NCBI GenBank assembly: GCA_947628895.1
Contig: CANRBS010000007.1
Location: 1 to 36,922, forward strand
Reading direction: 5' to 3'
From: an uncultured Bacilli bacterium
GTDB lineage: Bacteria; Bacillota_I; Bacilli_A; RF39; UBA660
DNA: 36,922 nucleotides
Every line of letters starts with the position of its first letter. Position 1 is the stretch's first letter. The notes under the pieces are model-generated. The model worked only from the letters and a program-made list of their open reading frames with translations, ran no database searches and was not told the origin of the DNA. Position numbers and translations under genes: made by a program. Below, piece after piece: positions 1 to 8,298 of the stretch.

Positions 1-70
1 TATCTCTATCTTTTGTGTTTTATTTTTTACTTTGCTTATTTTTATTTTGCTGAGAACTTTCCTATTATAT

Positions 71-103
71 AAAAAAATCCATTTCTTAATACAAGAAATA
101 GAT
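71..103 (-). terminator. Intrinsic terminator downstream of alaS
   Basis: Minus-strand ATCTATTTCTT-GTATT-AAGAAATGGAT followed by TTTTTTT. Confidence 0.75.
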
Positions 104-121
104 TATTTATTATAGTATGTT

Positions 122-1897
122 TTACTCCATTACTACTTTTATTCTTCTTACTCCTGCAGAAGATGATTCTTCTTTAATAATTTTCATATGTGTAAGTTCA
201 CCTGTATTTTTAACATGAGGTCCTCCACATATTTCTTTTGATACGGTGCCTATAGTATATACAAATACAGTGTCTCCATATTTATCACTGAATGTGCCTT
301 CTGCTCCACTATTAATAGCGGCTTCTTTACTCATTTCTTCTTTGATTACAGCTATTTTTTCATCTATATGTTTATTTACAATATCTTCTACTCTTTTCTT
401 TTCTTCATCTGTCATTTTATGATCAAGTGGAAAATCAAATCTTAATCTTTCTGGTGTAATATTACATCCTTTTTGATAAACACTATTTCCAAATACTTCT
501 TTTAATGCAGCAAGAGTTAAGTGTGCTAGTGTATGATATTTAGTACTCATTTCACTAGTATCAGCAAGTCCTCCTTTAAATTCCCCAGCAGATGCTGTTC
601 TTGATAAATCTTGATGTTCCTTAAATTTTTGTTTAAATCCTTCAGTGTCTACTTTTAAATTCTTTTCTTCTGCCATTTCAATAGTAAATTCAAGTGGAAA
701 ACCAAATGTATCAAATAATTTAAATGCAGTAGCCCCATCAATCATATCACCATTTAAATTTGAAACAGCTTTATTAAACATTTTTACTCCACTATTTAAT
801 GTTTTATTAAATTTACTTTCTTCATCAGTTAAACCTTTAATAATTATATCTTTATTTTTTAATAATTCTTTATAATCATCTTTATAATAATCAATTACTA
901 TATTAGCAAGACTTTCTAAAATAGATTCTTCTACTCCAAGATTTTTAATATATCTTATCATTCTTCTAATAATTCTTCTTAATATATATCCAGCACCAAC
1001 ATTAGATGGTAGCATACCATGTTCGTCTCCTAATATAAATACAGAAGTTCTAATATGATCTAGAATTACTCTAAATTCTTTTAAATTATCTTCATATTTT
1101 TTATTTGTTAATTCTTCTAATTTATTTCTTAAAAGTACAAATATTTCTATATCATATACTGATTTTAAATTGTTATAAACAACTAGTGTTCTTTCAACTC
1201 CCATACCAGTATCTACATTCTTATGTTCAAGTGGTGTGTATTTTCCATTTTCTGCTTTGTATTGCATAAATACATCATTCCATATTTCTAAATATTTACC
1301 ACAATCACATGATGGATCACATTTATCACTACATTTTTCTTTACCTGTATCAAAAAACATTTCAGAGTCTGGTCCACAAGGTCCACTACCACTTCCAAGT
1401 TCCCACCAATTATTTTCTTTTGGTAAATAGAATATTTGATTTTTTGTTAGTCCACACTCTTCCCAAATTTTAGCAGACTCACTATCTCTTTGTACATCTT
1501 CATTTCCTTCAAATACTGATACAGAAATTTTAGAGGCAGGTATATTTAAATATTTTTCACTAGTTAGAAATTCATAAGACCAAGGTATCATTTCTTCTTT
1601 AAAATAGTCTCCTAGTGACCAGTTACCAAGCATTTCAAAAAATGTTAAGTGTGAATTATCTCCAACACTTTCAATATCACTAGTTCTAATACATTTTTGT
1701 ACATCAGTAAGTCTTCTTCCACTTGGATGAGTTTCCCCTAATAAATATGGAACTAATGGATGCATACCAGCTGTTGTAAATAAAACAGTTCCATCATTTT
1801 CAGGAATTAGGCTTGCACTTGGTATTACTTTATGACCTTTACTTTCAAAAAAATCAAAATACATATTAATTAATTCTCTTCTTGTTAATGTTTTCAT
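122..1897 (-). CDS. alaS: Alanyl-tRNA synthetase, short form lacking the C-terminal C-Ala domain
   Basis: Catalytic core (GSGSGPCGPDSEMF, NVDTGMGVERT) and editing domain (HTLAH, CGGPH); ends right after the editing domain. Start set at MKTLTRREL with AAAGG upstream; the track ORF extends into the T-box terminator. Confidence 0.93.
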   Translation of the reverse strand: MKTLTRRELINMYFDFFESKGHKVIPSASLIPENDGTVLFTTAGMHPLVPYLLGETHPSGRRLTDVQKCIRTSDIESVGDNSHLTFFEMLGNWSLGDYFKEEMIPWSYEFLTSEKYLNIPASKISVSVFEGNEDVQRDSESAKIWEECGLTKNQIFYLPKENNWWELGSGSGPCGPDSEMFFDTGKEKCSDKCDPSCDCGKYLEIWNDVFMQYKAENGKYTPLEHKNVDTGMGVERTLVVYNNLKSVYDIEIFVLLRNKLEELTNKKYEDNLKEFRVILDHIRTSVFILGDEHGMLPSNVGAGYILRRIIRRMIRYIKNLGVEESILESLANIVIDYYKDDYKELLKNKDIIIKGLTDEESKFNKTLNSGVKMFNKAVSNLNGDMIDGATAFKLFDTFGFPLEFTIEMAEEKNLKVDTEGFKQKFKEHQDLSRTASAGEFKGGLADTSEMSTKYHTLAHLTLAALKEVFGNSVYQKGCNITPERLRFDFPLDHKMTDEEKKRVEDIVNKHIDEKIAVIKEEMSKEAAINSGAEGTFSDKYGDTVFVYTIGTVSKEICGGPHVKNTGELTHMKIIKEESSSAGVRRIKVVME

Positions 1898-1904
1898 AAA
1901 TATT

Positions 1905-2099
1905 TTCCTTTCAAAATAAAAAGAATGATACAAGGAGTCATATAGACGGTACCATCCTATTTTTAACTTTATTTGATATAACGTATCATACGTGAGTGAT
2001 TAGCTCATTAATTAAAAGTAGCTTCAAATAATATATTTATTAGTTTACACCTTCCACTAACTCTCTTTAAAATATTAATTATTTTACTCGTCTTTCAAT
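1905..2099 (-). promoter_or_regulatory. T-box leader (Ala, specifier GCU) of alaS
   Basis: Minus strand: AGAGAGTTAGTGG stem I motif, TGAAGCTAC (specifier GCT at 2022..2020), T-box AGGATGGTACCGTC (1958..1945), terminator GGATGGTAC...GTATCATTC-TTTTT. Confidence 0.9.
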
Positions 2100-2105
2100 A
2101 AAAAG

Positions 2106-2134
2106 ATTTTATCAAAATTATTTTATTTAATCAA
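2106..2134 (-). promoter_or_regulatory. Putative sigma-A promoter of alaS T-box transcript
   Basis: TTGATT-N17-TAAAAT, with TG upstream of the -10. Confidence 0.6.
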
Positions 2135-2148
2135 GTATTTTATTACTA

Positions 2149-3078
2149 TTATCTAAAAAACAAAGTAATAATAGATAATATAAACATTACTCCTAATTCA
2201 TAAGGAATAAATTTTTTATATTTTTCATAATTTTCAAGTATTTCTTTTCTACAATTTAAATTATTTACATTTTTACCAATTAATATTTCACTTGTTTCAA
2301 CATATTTATCAATATCATCTTTATATATACTTTCACCTTTATTCATATCATATCCAACATATTTTTTTTCAGGATTAATACTTTCATAATAATTATTTAG
2401 TTTGATAGACCCAATTATTTCTCCAATCATAAAAGCTAAAAATAATGATAGTATAGGATATAAAACAAAACTCACAGCAAAAATTCGCCTAATATCTGGC
2501 ACAAGTAATAATAAAGTTGAAATTATTAATGCTAAAATAAATCCAAAAGCCATACCAACAACCATTATTATTTTTGATTTATTTTTAATAACCATATCAT
2601 ATTTTTCTGGTGCTGATAATATTTTTGATTTTATAAATTCATACACATCATTTATTTGATCATCATCACTTAATAAAGATACATCAATACTTGCTTTATC
2701 TTCATAAATCCACATATTAATAGATTGATGTTTAAGTTCTGAACTCATATTTTCTTTTTGAATTTCATAACTAAGATAAAATTCAACATTTATACTTTTT
2801 ATTTCTTGTAATCTATTATTAAATATAGAAATAAAACTATTATAATTATCAAATTTAATACTCGTATCATCATGAAAATCTACATAAAATTTTAAACTAC
2901 TATTAAAATCTTTAAAAGTCCAAACTTGATACTCATACTTTAACATTTCATTTTTTATTTTTTCTGAATCAGAAATTTTCTTTAAATTCATTAATTTTTC
3001 TTGCATTTTAGAAAATATATCAAATAAATCATCTGCTGTTATTATTTTATTTGCTACTTTAATTGTATCATTATACAT
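2149..3078 (-). CDS. Hypothetical protein with two TM segments
   Basis: ORF; hydrophobic segments IIMVVGMAFGFILALIISTLLLLV and FAVSFVLYPILSLFLAFMIGEIIG; C-terminal TM. Confidence 0.75.
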   Translation of the reverse strand: MYNDTIKVANKIITADDLFDIFSKMQEKLMNLKKISDSEKIKNEMLKYEYQVWTFKDFNSSLKFYVDFHDDTSIKFDNYNSFISIFNNRLQEIKSINVEFYLSYEIQKENMSSELKHQSINMWIYEDKASIDVSLLSDDDQINDVYEFIKSKILSAPEKYDMVIKNKSKIIMVVGMAFGFILALIISTLLLLVPDIRRIFAVSFVLYPILSLFLAFMIGEIIGSIKLNNYYESINPEKKYVGYDMNKGESIYKDDIDKYVETSEILIGKNVNNLNCRKEILENYEKYKKFIPYELGVMFILSIITLFFR

Positions 3079-3103
3079 TTTAATACCTCCAATTAAATAT
3101 TAA

Positions 3104-3640
3104 TTATTTAGTGCAAAAAATACTATTTTCTTTTGGAAGCTGATATAAAACACTATTAATAACATTTTCTATTTGATTTATTTTTTCATCATTATTATTT
3201 GATTTCCTAAAAAATTTTATTTTATAAGGTCTAAAACTAATTTCAAATAAATTTTCATAAATTTTTGAATCGTTAAAAGGTCCTCTTAAGAAGTCTAAAT
3301 CTAAATATATACTTAAACTATTTACATTTTTTAAATAGCCTTCATTAACTTTTTGTAAATAAGAATCATAATCTTTACAACTAATTCTAGTATAATTTTC
3401 TGTAAATATAGAAATCTCAAATCTATTTCCATAACATTTCCCATATTGATAATTTTTATATTCATATTTTAACTGTTCATTTCTTTTCTCATCTTCATCA
3501 ATTAATTTTAAAAATTGATTATAAATACTTTCACAATATTTAATTAAATTACCAATATTATCAATAGTAGGAATAATGTTAGAATAATCAAATTCATGTT
3601 CTATGTTTATTTCTTTTTCATTATTATTCATATTAATCAC
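3104..3640 (-). CDS. Hypothetical protein, related to N-terminal region of the adjacent 2149..3078 product
   Basis: ORF; shared pattern LKYEY...SFISI/ SYLQK...SINVEFYLSY / SLSIYLDLDF by eye. Confidence 0.65.
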   Translation of the reverse strand: MINMNNNEKEINIEHEFDYSNIIPTIDNIGNLIKYCESIYNQFLKLIDEDEKRNEQLKYEYKNYQYGKCYGNRFEISIFTENYTRISCKDYDSYLQKVNEGYLKNVNSLSIYLDLDFLRGPFNDSKIYENLFEISFRPYKIKFFRKSNNNDEKINQIENVINSVLYQLPKENSIFCTK

Positions 3641-3672
3641 CCATACTTTTATTATTTCTTTATATTATAATA

Positions 3673-3697
3673 ATTGTACCAAATTTCTGAGGAAAAG
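3673..3697 (+). repeat. Left inverted repeat ATTGTACCAAATTTCTGAGGAAAAG
   Basis: 23/25 match to the reverse complement of 5995..6019. Confidence 0.8.
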
Positions 3698-3868
3698 TCT
3701 TTAGTTTGGTAAAAATTATTAAATAAAAAGCTTGCAAAATAAAAAGTGCTAGATTATTATAAATCTCGCTAAAGAAAAAAAATAATCTCAGCACACTTAA
3801 TATTATACACTAAATTATAAATTTGAAAAGATATTTTCTTTCTTTAGTTAATGAAGGGAGATTTTTTT

Positions 3869-4723
3869 ATGACTGAAGACTTACAAAAAGTCAAAGATTT
3901 ATTAATGTTAAGAAATTGTTCTAAGAAAACTATTTCTAATTATCTAAGTTGCATTAATAGATTTAAACAATTTTACAAAAGAAAAAACTTAGAAAATTTA
4001 ACAGAAAGTGATATTTTAGAATATCTAAAGAAAAACTTTATTAATATTGGATGTTCAGCTGCTACTATCAATATTAATCGTGCTGCAATTAAATATTTTT
4101 ATTTAGTTAATTTTAATAGAAGACTGAGTAATGTTTTATTACCTCAAAGTAAAATTCCATCTAGATTTCCTAAACTTATTTCTAAACAAGAATTTATAAA
4201 AATGTTTAATTCTGAATTTAATTTAAAACATAAAGTTTGGATAATTCTTGCTTATGGTTCTGGTTTAAGAATAAATGAAGTTGCTTCTTTAAAAGTGAGT
4301 GACATACTATCTAAAGAACATAAAATTCATATAATTGGCAAAGGAAATAGAGAAAGATATGCTCCTTTACCTGATTTTACTTTAAAACTTTTAAGATTAT
4401 ATTGGATTCAAAATAAAGATAAAATTACTAATGATTACTTATTCCCTGGAATTTATAAAAAAACTAAAAATTTGTGTGTTACTTCTTATACTATTCAACA
4501 AGCATTTCAAAAAATAAAAGAAAATAACCAATTAGATACATCTATTACATTTCATGCTTTAAGACATTCTTTTGCTACTGAATTTATTAAATCTGGTGGC
4601 GATATTTGGGAACTTAAAAATATTTTAGGTCATTCATCTATTAATACTACTTCTATTTACTTACATATGGCAGAAAATTTTAAAAATGTTTATTCTCCTT
4701 TAAATGAGGTTAAAAATGTCTAA
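3869..4723 (+). CDS. Tyrosine recombinase / phage integrase family protein
   Basis: Catalytic motifs: GSGLRINEV (R), IIGKGNRER (K), HALRHSFAT (HxxR), LGHSS (H), TSIYLHM (Y). Start set at ATG 3869 preceded by AGGGAG. Confidence 0.92.
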   Translation: MTEDLQKVKDLLMLRNCSKKTISNYLSCINRFKQFYKRKNLENLTESDILEYLKKNFINIGCSAATININRAAIKYFYLVNFNRRLSNVLLPQSKIPSRFPKLISKQEFIKMFNSEFNLKHKVWIILAYGSGLRINEVASLKVSDILSKEHKIHIIGKGNRERYAPLPDFTLKLLRLYWIQNKDKITNDYLFPGIYKKTKNLCVTSYTIQQAFQKIKENNQLDTSITFHALRHSFATEFIKSGGDIWELKNILGHSSINTTSIYLHMAENFKNVYSPLNEVKNV

Positions 4724-5837
4724 ATTTACTATTCAAGATATTTTCTTAAAATATGGTGATGATTATATTAAAAATCATAAATTATCTAAAGAACAATGGA
4801 AAGTTTTTAATGCTATTAGAAATTGTGGTACTAAAAATTTAGGTTTTCATATTTGTACTTGTTCTGAATGTGGTGAAGAATATTTTGGTTTTAATTCCTG
4901 TCGTAATAGACATTGTCCTATGTGTCAATCTTATGCTAGAGAAAAATGGATTAAAAAAGAATCTAGTTATTTATTAGATTCTAAATACTTTCATATTGTT
5001 ACCACTGTACCTTATGAATTAAATGAAATTTTTCTTCATAACCCTAAAATTTGTTATAACATTTTATTTAAAGCTACTTCTGAATCTGTTTTACAGTTAG
5101 CTCAAGATCCTAAATGGCTTGGTGCTAAAGTTGGTATTACTTCCATTCTTCATACTTGGGGTCAAACTATTGAATTTCATCCCCACATACATTCTATTGT
5201 TACTGGTGGTGGTTTAAATAATAATAAATGGATTTCTTGTGATAAAGATTATCTTTTTAAAGTTCAAGTTTTAGGTTCTTTATTTAAAGGTAAATTTTTA
5301 TATTATTTAAAACATAATCATTCTAATTTAATTTTAAATAATAACTTGAAAGATATTAAATCTTTTAATAATTTTTTAGAACCTCTTTACAATAAAACTT
5401 GGATTACTTATATTGAACCACCTAAAGGCAAAGCTGAAAATGTGATTGAATATGTTGGTAGATATTCTTTTAGAGTCGCTATTTCTAATGATAGAATTAA
5501 AAATGTTCAAAATAATAAAGTTACTTTTGAATATAAAGATTACAAAGATAATTCTAAAATTAAAAATATGACTATTACTGCTGAAGAATTTATCAGAAGA
5601 TTTTTACTTCATGTCTTACCTAATAATTTTACTAAAATTAAACATTATGGTTTACTTTCTAATAGAAATAAAAAGAATAATATTAGATTTTGTAGATTCC
5701 TTATTTCTAAAATTTTAACTAATGAATTTATTTCAACTATTACCAGAAAATTTCATGTATTTAAATGTAAGAAATGTGGTTCTACTAACTTCACTTATTC
5801 ATTTTTATATAATATTAATCGACCGTATTTTTATTAA
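4716..5837 (+). CDS. IS91-family HUH transposase
   Basis: N-terminal zinc-binding CxxC...CRNRHCPMCQ, HUH motif HPHIHSIVTGGG, paired tyrosines in YVGRYSFRVAISNDR, C-terminal CKKCG. Start ATG 4716 overlaps the recombinase stop, with GAGG upstream. Confidence 0.92.
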   Translation: MSKFTIQDIFLKYGDDYIKNHKLSKEQWKVFNAIRNCGTKNLGFHICTCSECGEEYFGFNSCRNRHCPMCQSYAREKWIKKESSYLLDSKYFHIVTTVPYELNEIFLHNPKICYNILFKATSESVLQLAQDPKWLGAKVGITSILHTWGQTIEFHPHIHSIVTGGGLNNNKWISCDKDYLFKVQVLGSLFKGKFLYYLKHNHSNLILNNNLKDIKSFNNFLEPLYNKTWITYIEPPKGKAENVIEYVGRYSFRVAISNDRIKNVQNNKVTFEYKDYKDNSKIKNMTITAEEFIRRFLLHVLPNNFTKIKHYGLLSNRNKKNNIRFCRFLISKILTNEFISTITRKFHVFKCKKCGSTNFTYSFLYNINRPYFY

Positions 5838-5994
5838 TTTTATATTCTTTTCAGGATTCCATACTTTAGGGGTAAGGGGTTAATATACTCAAAAAACTTT
5901 TATATTTCTTATAAAGTATTCTATCTTATTCTTAATTACTTATATTTTTTAAAATTTGAAAATTAAAGACAAATACTTTCCCCTTACATCCATC

Positions 5995-6019
5995 CTTTTC
6001 ATCAGAAATTAGGTACAAT
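5995..6019 (-). repeat. Right inverted repeat (reverse complement ATTGTACCTAATTTCTGATGAAAAG)
   Basis: 23/25 match to left repeat at 3673..3697. Confidence 0.8.
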
Positions 6020-6091
6020 AGCGTTATAAAACTTTTTGATTGCTCAAAAACTTTTATAACTTGCTAAACATTATATCATATAATTTTATTT

Positions 6092-6123
6092 TTAAAAAAA
6101 AATTCCATTAAAATGGAATTTTA
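6092..6123 (-). terminator. Intrinsic terminator of the 6144..6740 gene
   Basis: Minus-strand ATTCCATTTTAATGGAAT followed by a long T run. Confidence 0.8.
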
Positions 6124-6143
6124 TAAAACTCTTTACAAAATTA

Positions 6144-6740
6144 TTATTGATTTTCAAAAATACTTGATGTTGGTGTTTCTTCTGGAGTTGCAGGTGCTGC
6201 TATTGTATCTGCTGGAACTTCAGGTGTAACTGGAGTTTCTTGAGGTACTACAGTATCACTAGGTGCACTACTTTGTTCAGGAGCTAATGCTTCAGTTTGA
6301 GTAGGATTAGGTGGTGTAAATAAATTTGAAGCATCACTTGGTGTTTCAGTTTTATCTTCAATTACAAGGGTTGGCTCATCGCTATTAGCAGGCTCTACTG
6401 GTTCCATTGAAACTGATTGTGGTTCTACATTAGTAGTAGATGCTGGTGTTTCTTGTAAAGGTGTTACTTCTGTATTTGCAACAGTTTCACTAGGCATTGA
6501 AGAAGCTGGTGCTATTGGTTCAGTGCTAGTAGCTGCTGCAGGTACTGATGCATCCATTGGAGCACTAGGCATTGGAGTATCATTAGGAGTTGGTTGAGCC
6601 ATTGGATCTGCTACTTGTACATCACCTTTTTTCTTCTTCTTTCCTGTTACTATAAATCCTATTAATGCTAATAACAAAATTGCACTTATTCCAATAAAAA
6701 TTACATAATTGTCTGCTAAAAAGTCTAATATTTTATCCAT
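6144..6740 (-). CDS. Membrane-anchored Pro/Thr/Ser/Ala-rich low-complexity protein
   Basis: MDKILDF start with AAGGAGG upstream; one N-terminal TM (VIFIGISAILLLALIGFIV) plus KKKKK, then PT/E-rich tail. Confidence 0.75.
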   Translation of the reverse strand: MDKILDFLADNYVIFIGISAILLLALIGFIVTGKKKKKGDVQVADPMAQPTPNDTPMPSAPMDASVPAAATSTEPIAPASSMPSETVANTEVTPLQETPASTTNVEPQSVSMEPVEPANSDEPTLVIEDKTETPSDASNLFTPPNPTQTEALAPEQSSAPSDTVVPQETPVTPEVPADTIAAPATPEETPTSSIFENQ

Positions 6741-6867
6741 TTTTAAGTAATCCTCCTTATTCTTATATAAATATTCTAACATTAATAAAATAATATTTCA
6801 ATATTTTTTAAAATATTTCATTAAATTATATTTTATATAATTCTTTATATGCAAAAAAAGATTGAAA

Positions 6868-8298
6868 TTATTTAATTTTTTCAATCATTTTTTCTTTGGC
6901 TTGTACTGGATTTGCTTTTCCTTTTGATTTTTTCATTACTTGACCAACTAAATAATCTAACATATTTGTTCTTCCATTATGGTAGTCTTCAATAGCCTTT
7001 GCATTTTCATTTATTACTTCCATAACTAAATTATCTATTAAGTTTTCATCTTCAATTACTTCCATATTATATTTTTTAACTATTTCACTAGGTGTTAATT
7101 TTTCTTCTAACATTTTAGCAAATACTTCTTTACCTTGATTATTAGTTATTTTTTTATCATCAATTAATTTAATTAATTCAACTAACATATTTGGCCTTAT
7201 AAATACATCATCTATAGTAATTTCTTCACTTTTATTTACTTCTGCTAGTATTTTAGTTGTAATCCAATTACAAGCACTCTTAGCATCAGCTCCTAGTTTT
7301 ATACATTCTTCAAAATAATCAGATACTTTTTTATTTTTAACAAGTACAGTAGAATCATAATCATTTAAATTATATTCTTTCATGTATTTTTCTTTTCTTT
7401 CATCTGCAAGCGGTGGAATATCTTTTTTAATATCTTCAATTAATTCTTTTGTAATTTTATATCTTGGTAAGTTTGGTTCTACAAAGTATTTGTAATCTAC
7501 TGCATCAGCCTTACTTCTCATATGAATAGTAGTTTTACTTTCATCATCCCATCTTCTTGTTTCTTGTACTACTTCGTTATATCTTCCACTATCTTTTAAC
7601 TCACTTTGTCTTTTAATTTCATATTCAATTGTTTCACGAATATTAGAAAAACTATTTACATTTTTAACTTCTACTTTTGTTCCAAGTTCTCTATCTTTTT
7701 CATCCATAATAGATACATTAACATCTGCTCTTATTTGTCCTTTTTTAGAGTCACATTCACTTATATCAGTATATTCATATATACTTTTAATGTGTTCTAA
7801 AAATGCAAGTGCTTCATCAGATGAGTTAAAACAAGGTTCTGTTACTAATTCTAATAATGGAACTCCTGCTCTATTATAGTCAATTGTAGTCGTATCATAA
7901 TAGTGATCAAGTGAAGCAGCATCTTCTTCTAAATGTATATCATGAATTAATACAGTTTTAACTTTACCATTTACATTAATATCAATTTTTCCATTTACTC
8001 CTACTGGATTATGAAATTGAGTTATTTGATATCCTTTTGGTAAATCTGGATAAAAATAATTTTTTCTATCAAATTCCATATATTCAGGTATTTTACAATT
8101 TAGAATATATGCCATTTCAATAGCTTTTCTTATGCATGTTTTATTTACTATAGGAAGTGTTCCAGGAAATGCCATATCTATAGGAGATACATACTCATTT
8201 GATACTTTAGAGTATCCATTAATAGCATTTGAAAAAACTTTTGTATGTGACTTCATTTCACAGTGAAATTCTAGTCCAATAACTGCTTTATATGCCAT
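6868..8298 (-). CDS. gatB: Asp-tRNA(Asn)/Glu-tRNA(Gln) amidotransferase subunit B
   Basis: IGLEFHCEMKSHTKVF, NRAGVPLLELVTEP, C-terminal YqeY-like region. Confidence 0.97.
   Translation of the reverse strand: MAYKAVIGLEFHCEMKSHTKVFSNAINGYSKVSNEYVSPIDMAFPGTLPIVNKTCIRKAIEMAYILNCKIPEYMEFDRKNYFYPDLPKGYQITQFHNPVGVNGKIDINVNGKVKTVLIHDIHLEEDAASLDHYYDTTTIDYNRAGVPLLELVTEPCFNSSDEALAFLEHIKSIYEYTDISECDSKKGQIRADVNVSIMDEKDRELGTKVEVKNVNSFSNIRETIEYEIKRQSELKDSGRYNEVVQETRRWDDESKTTIHMRSKADAVDYKYFVEPNLPRYKITKELIEDIKKDIPPLADERKEKYMKEYNLNDYDSTVLVKNKKVSDYFEECIKLGADAKSACNWITTKILAEVNKSEEITIDDVFIRPNMLVELIKLIDDKKITNNQGKEVFAKMLEEKLTPSEIVKKYNMEVIEDENLIDNLVMEVINENAKAIEDYHNGRTNMLDYLVGQVMKKSKGKANPVQAKEKMIEKIK

Larger units (their letters stand above)
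3673..6019 (+). mobile_element. IS91-like element with accessory tyrosine recombinase, bounded by 25-bp imperfect inverted repeats
   Basis: Two overlapping plus-strand ORFs (tyrosine recombinase, HUH transposase) in an otherwise minus-strand gene array; inverted repeats at 3673..3697 and 5995..6019. Confidence 0.8.

Noticed and set aside
645-1430. Plus-strand ORFs 645..875 and 1236..1430
   Set aside because: Fully antisense to the well-supported alaS gene with low-complexity translations; treated as spurious.
6852-6890. Inverted repeat at the 3' end of gatB as a regulatory RNA
   Set aside because: GATTGAAA...TTTCAATC followed by a T run fits an ordinary intrinsic terminator overlapping the gatB stop.
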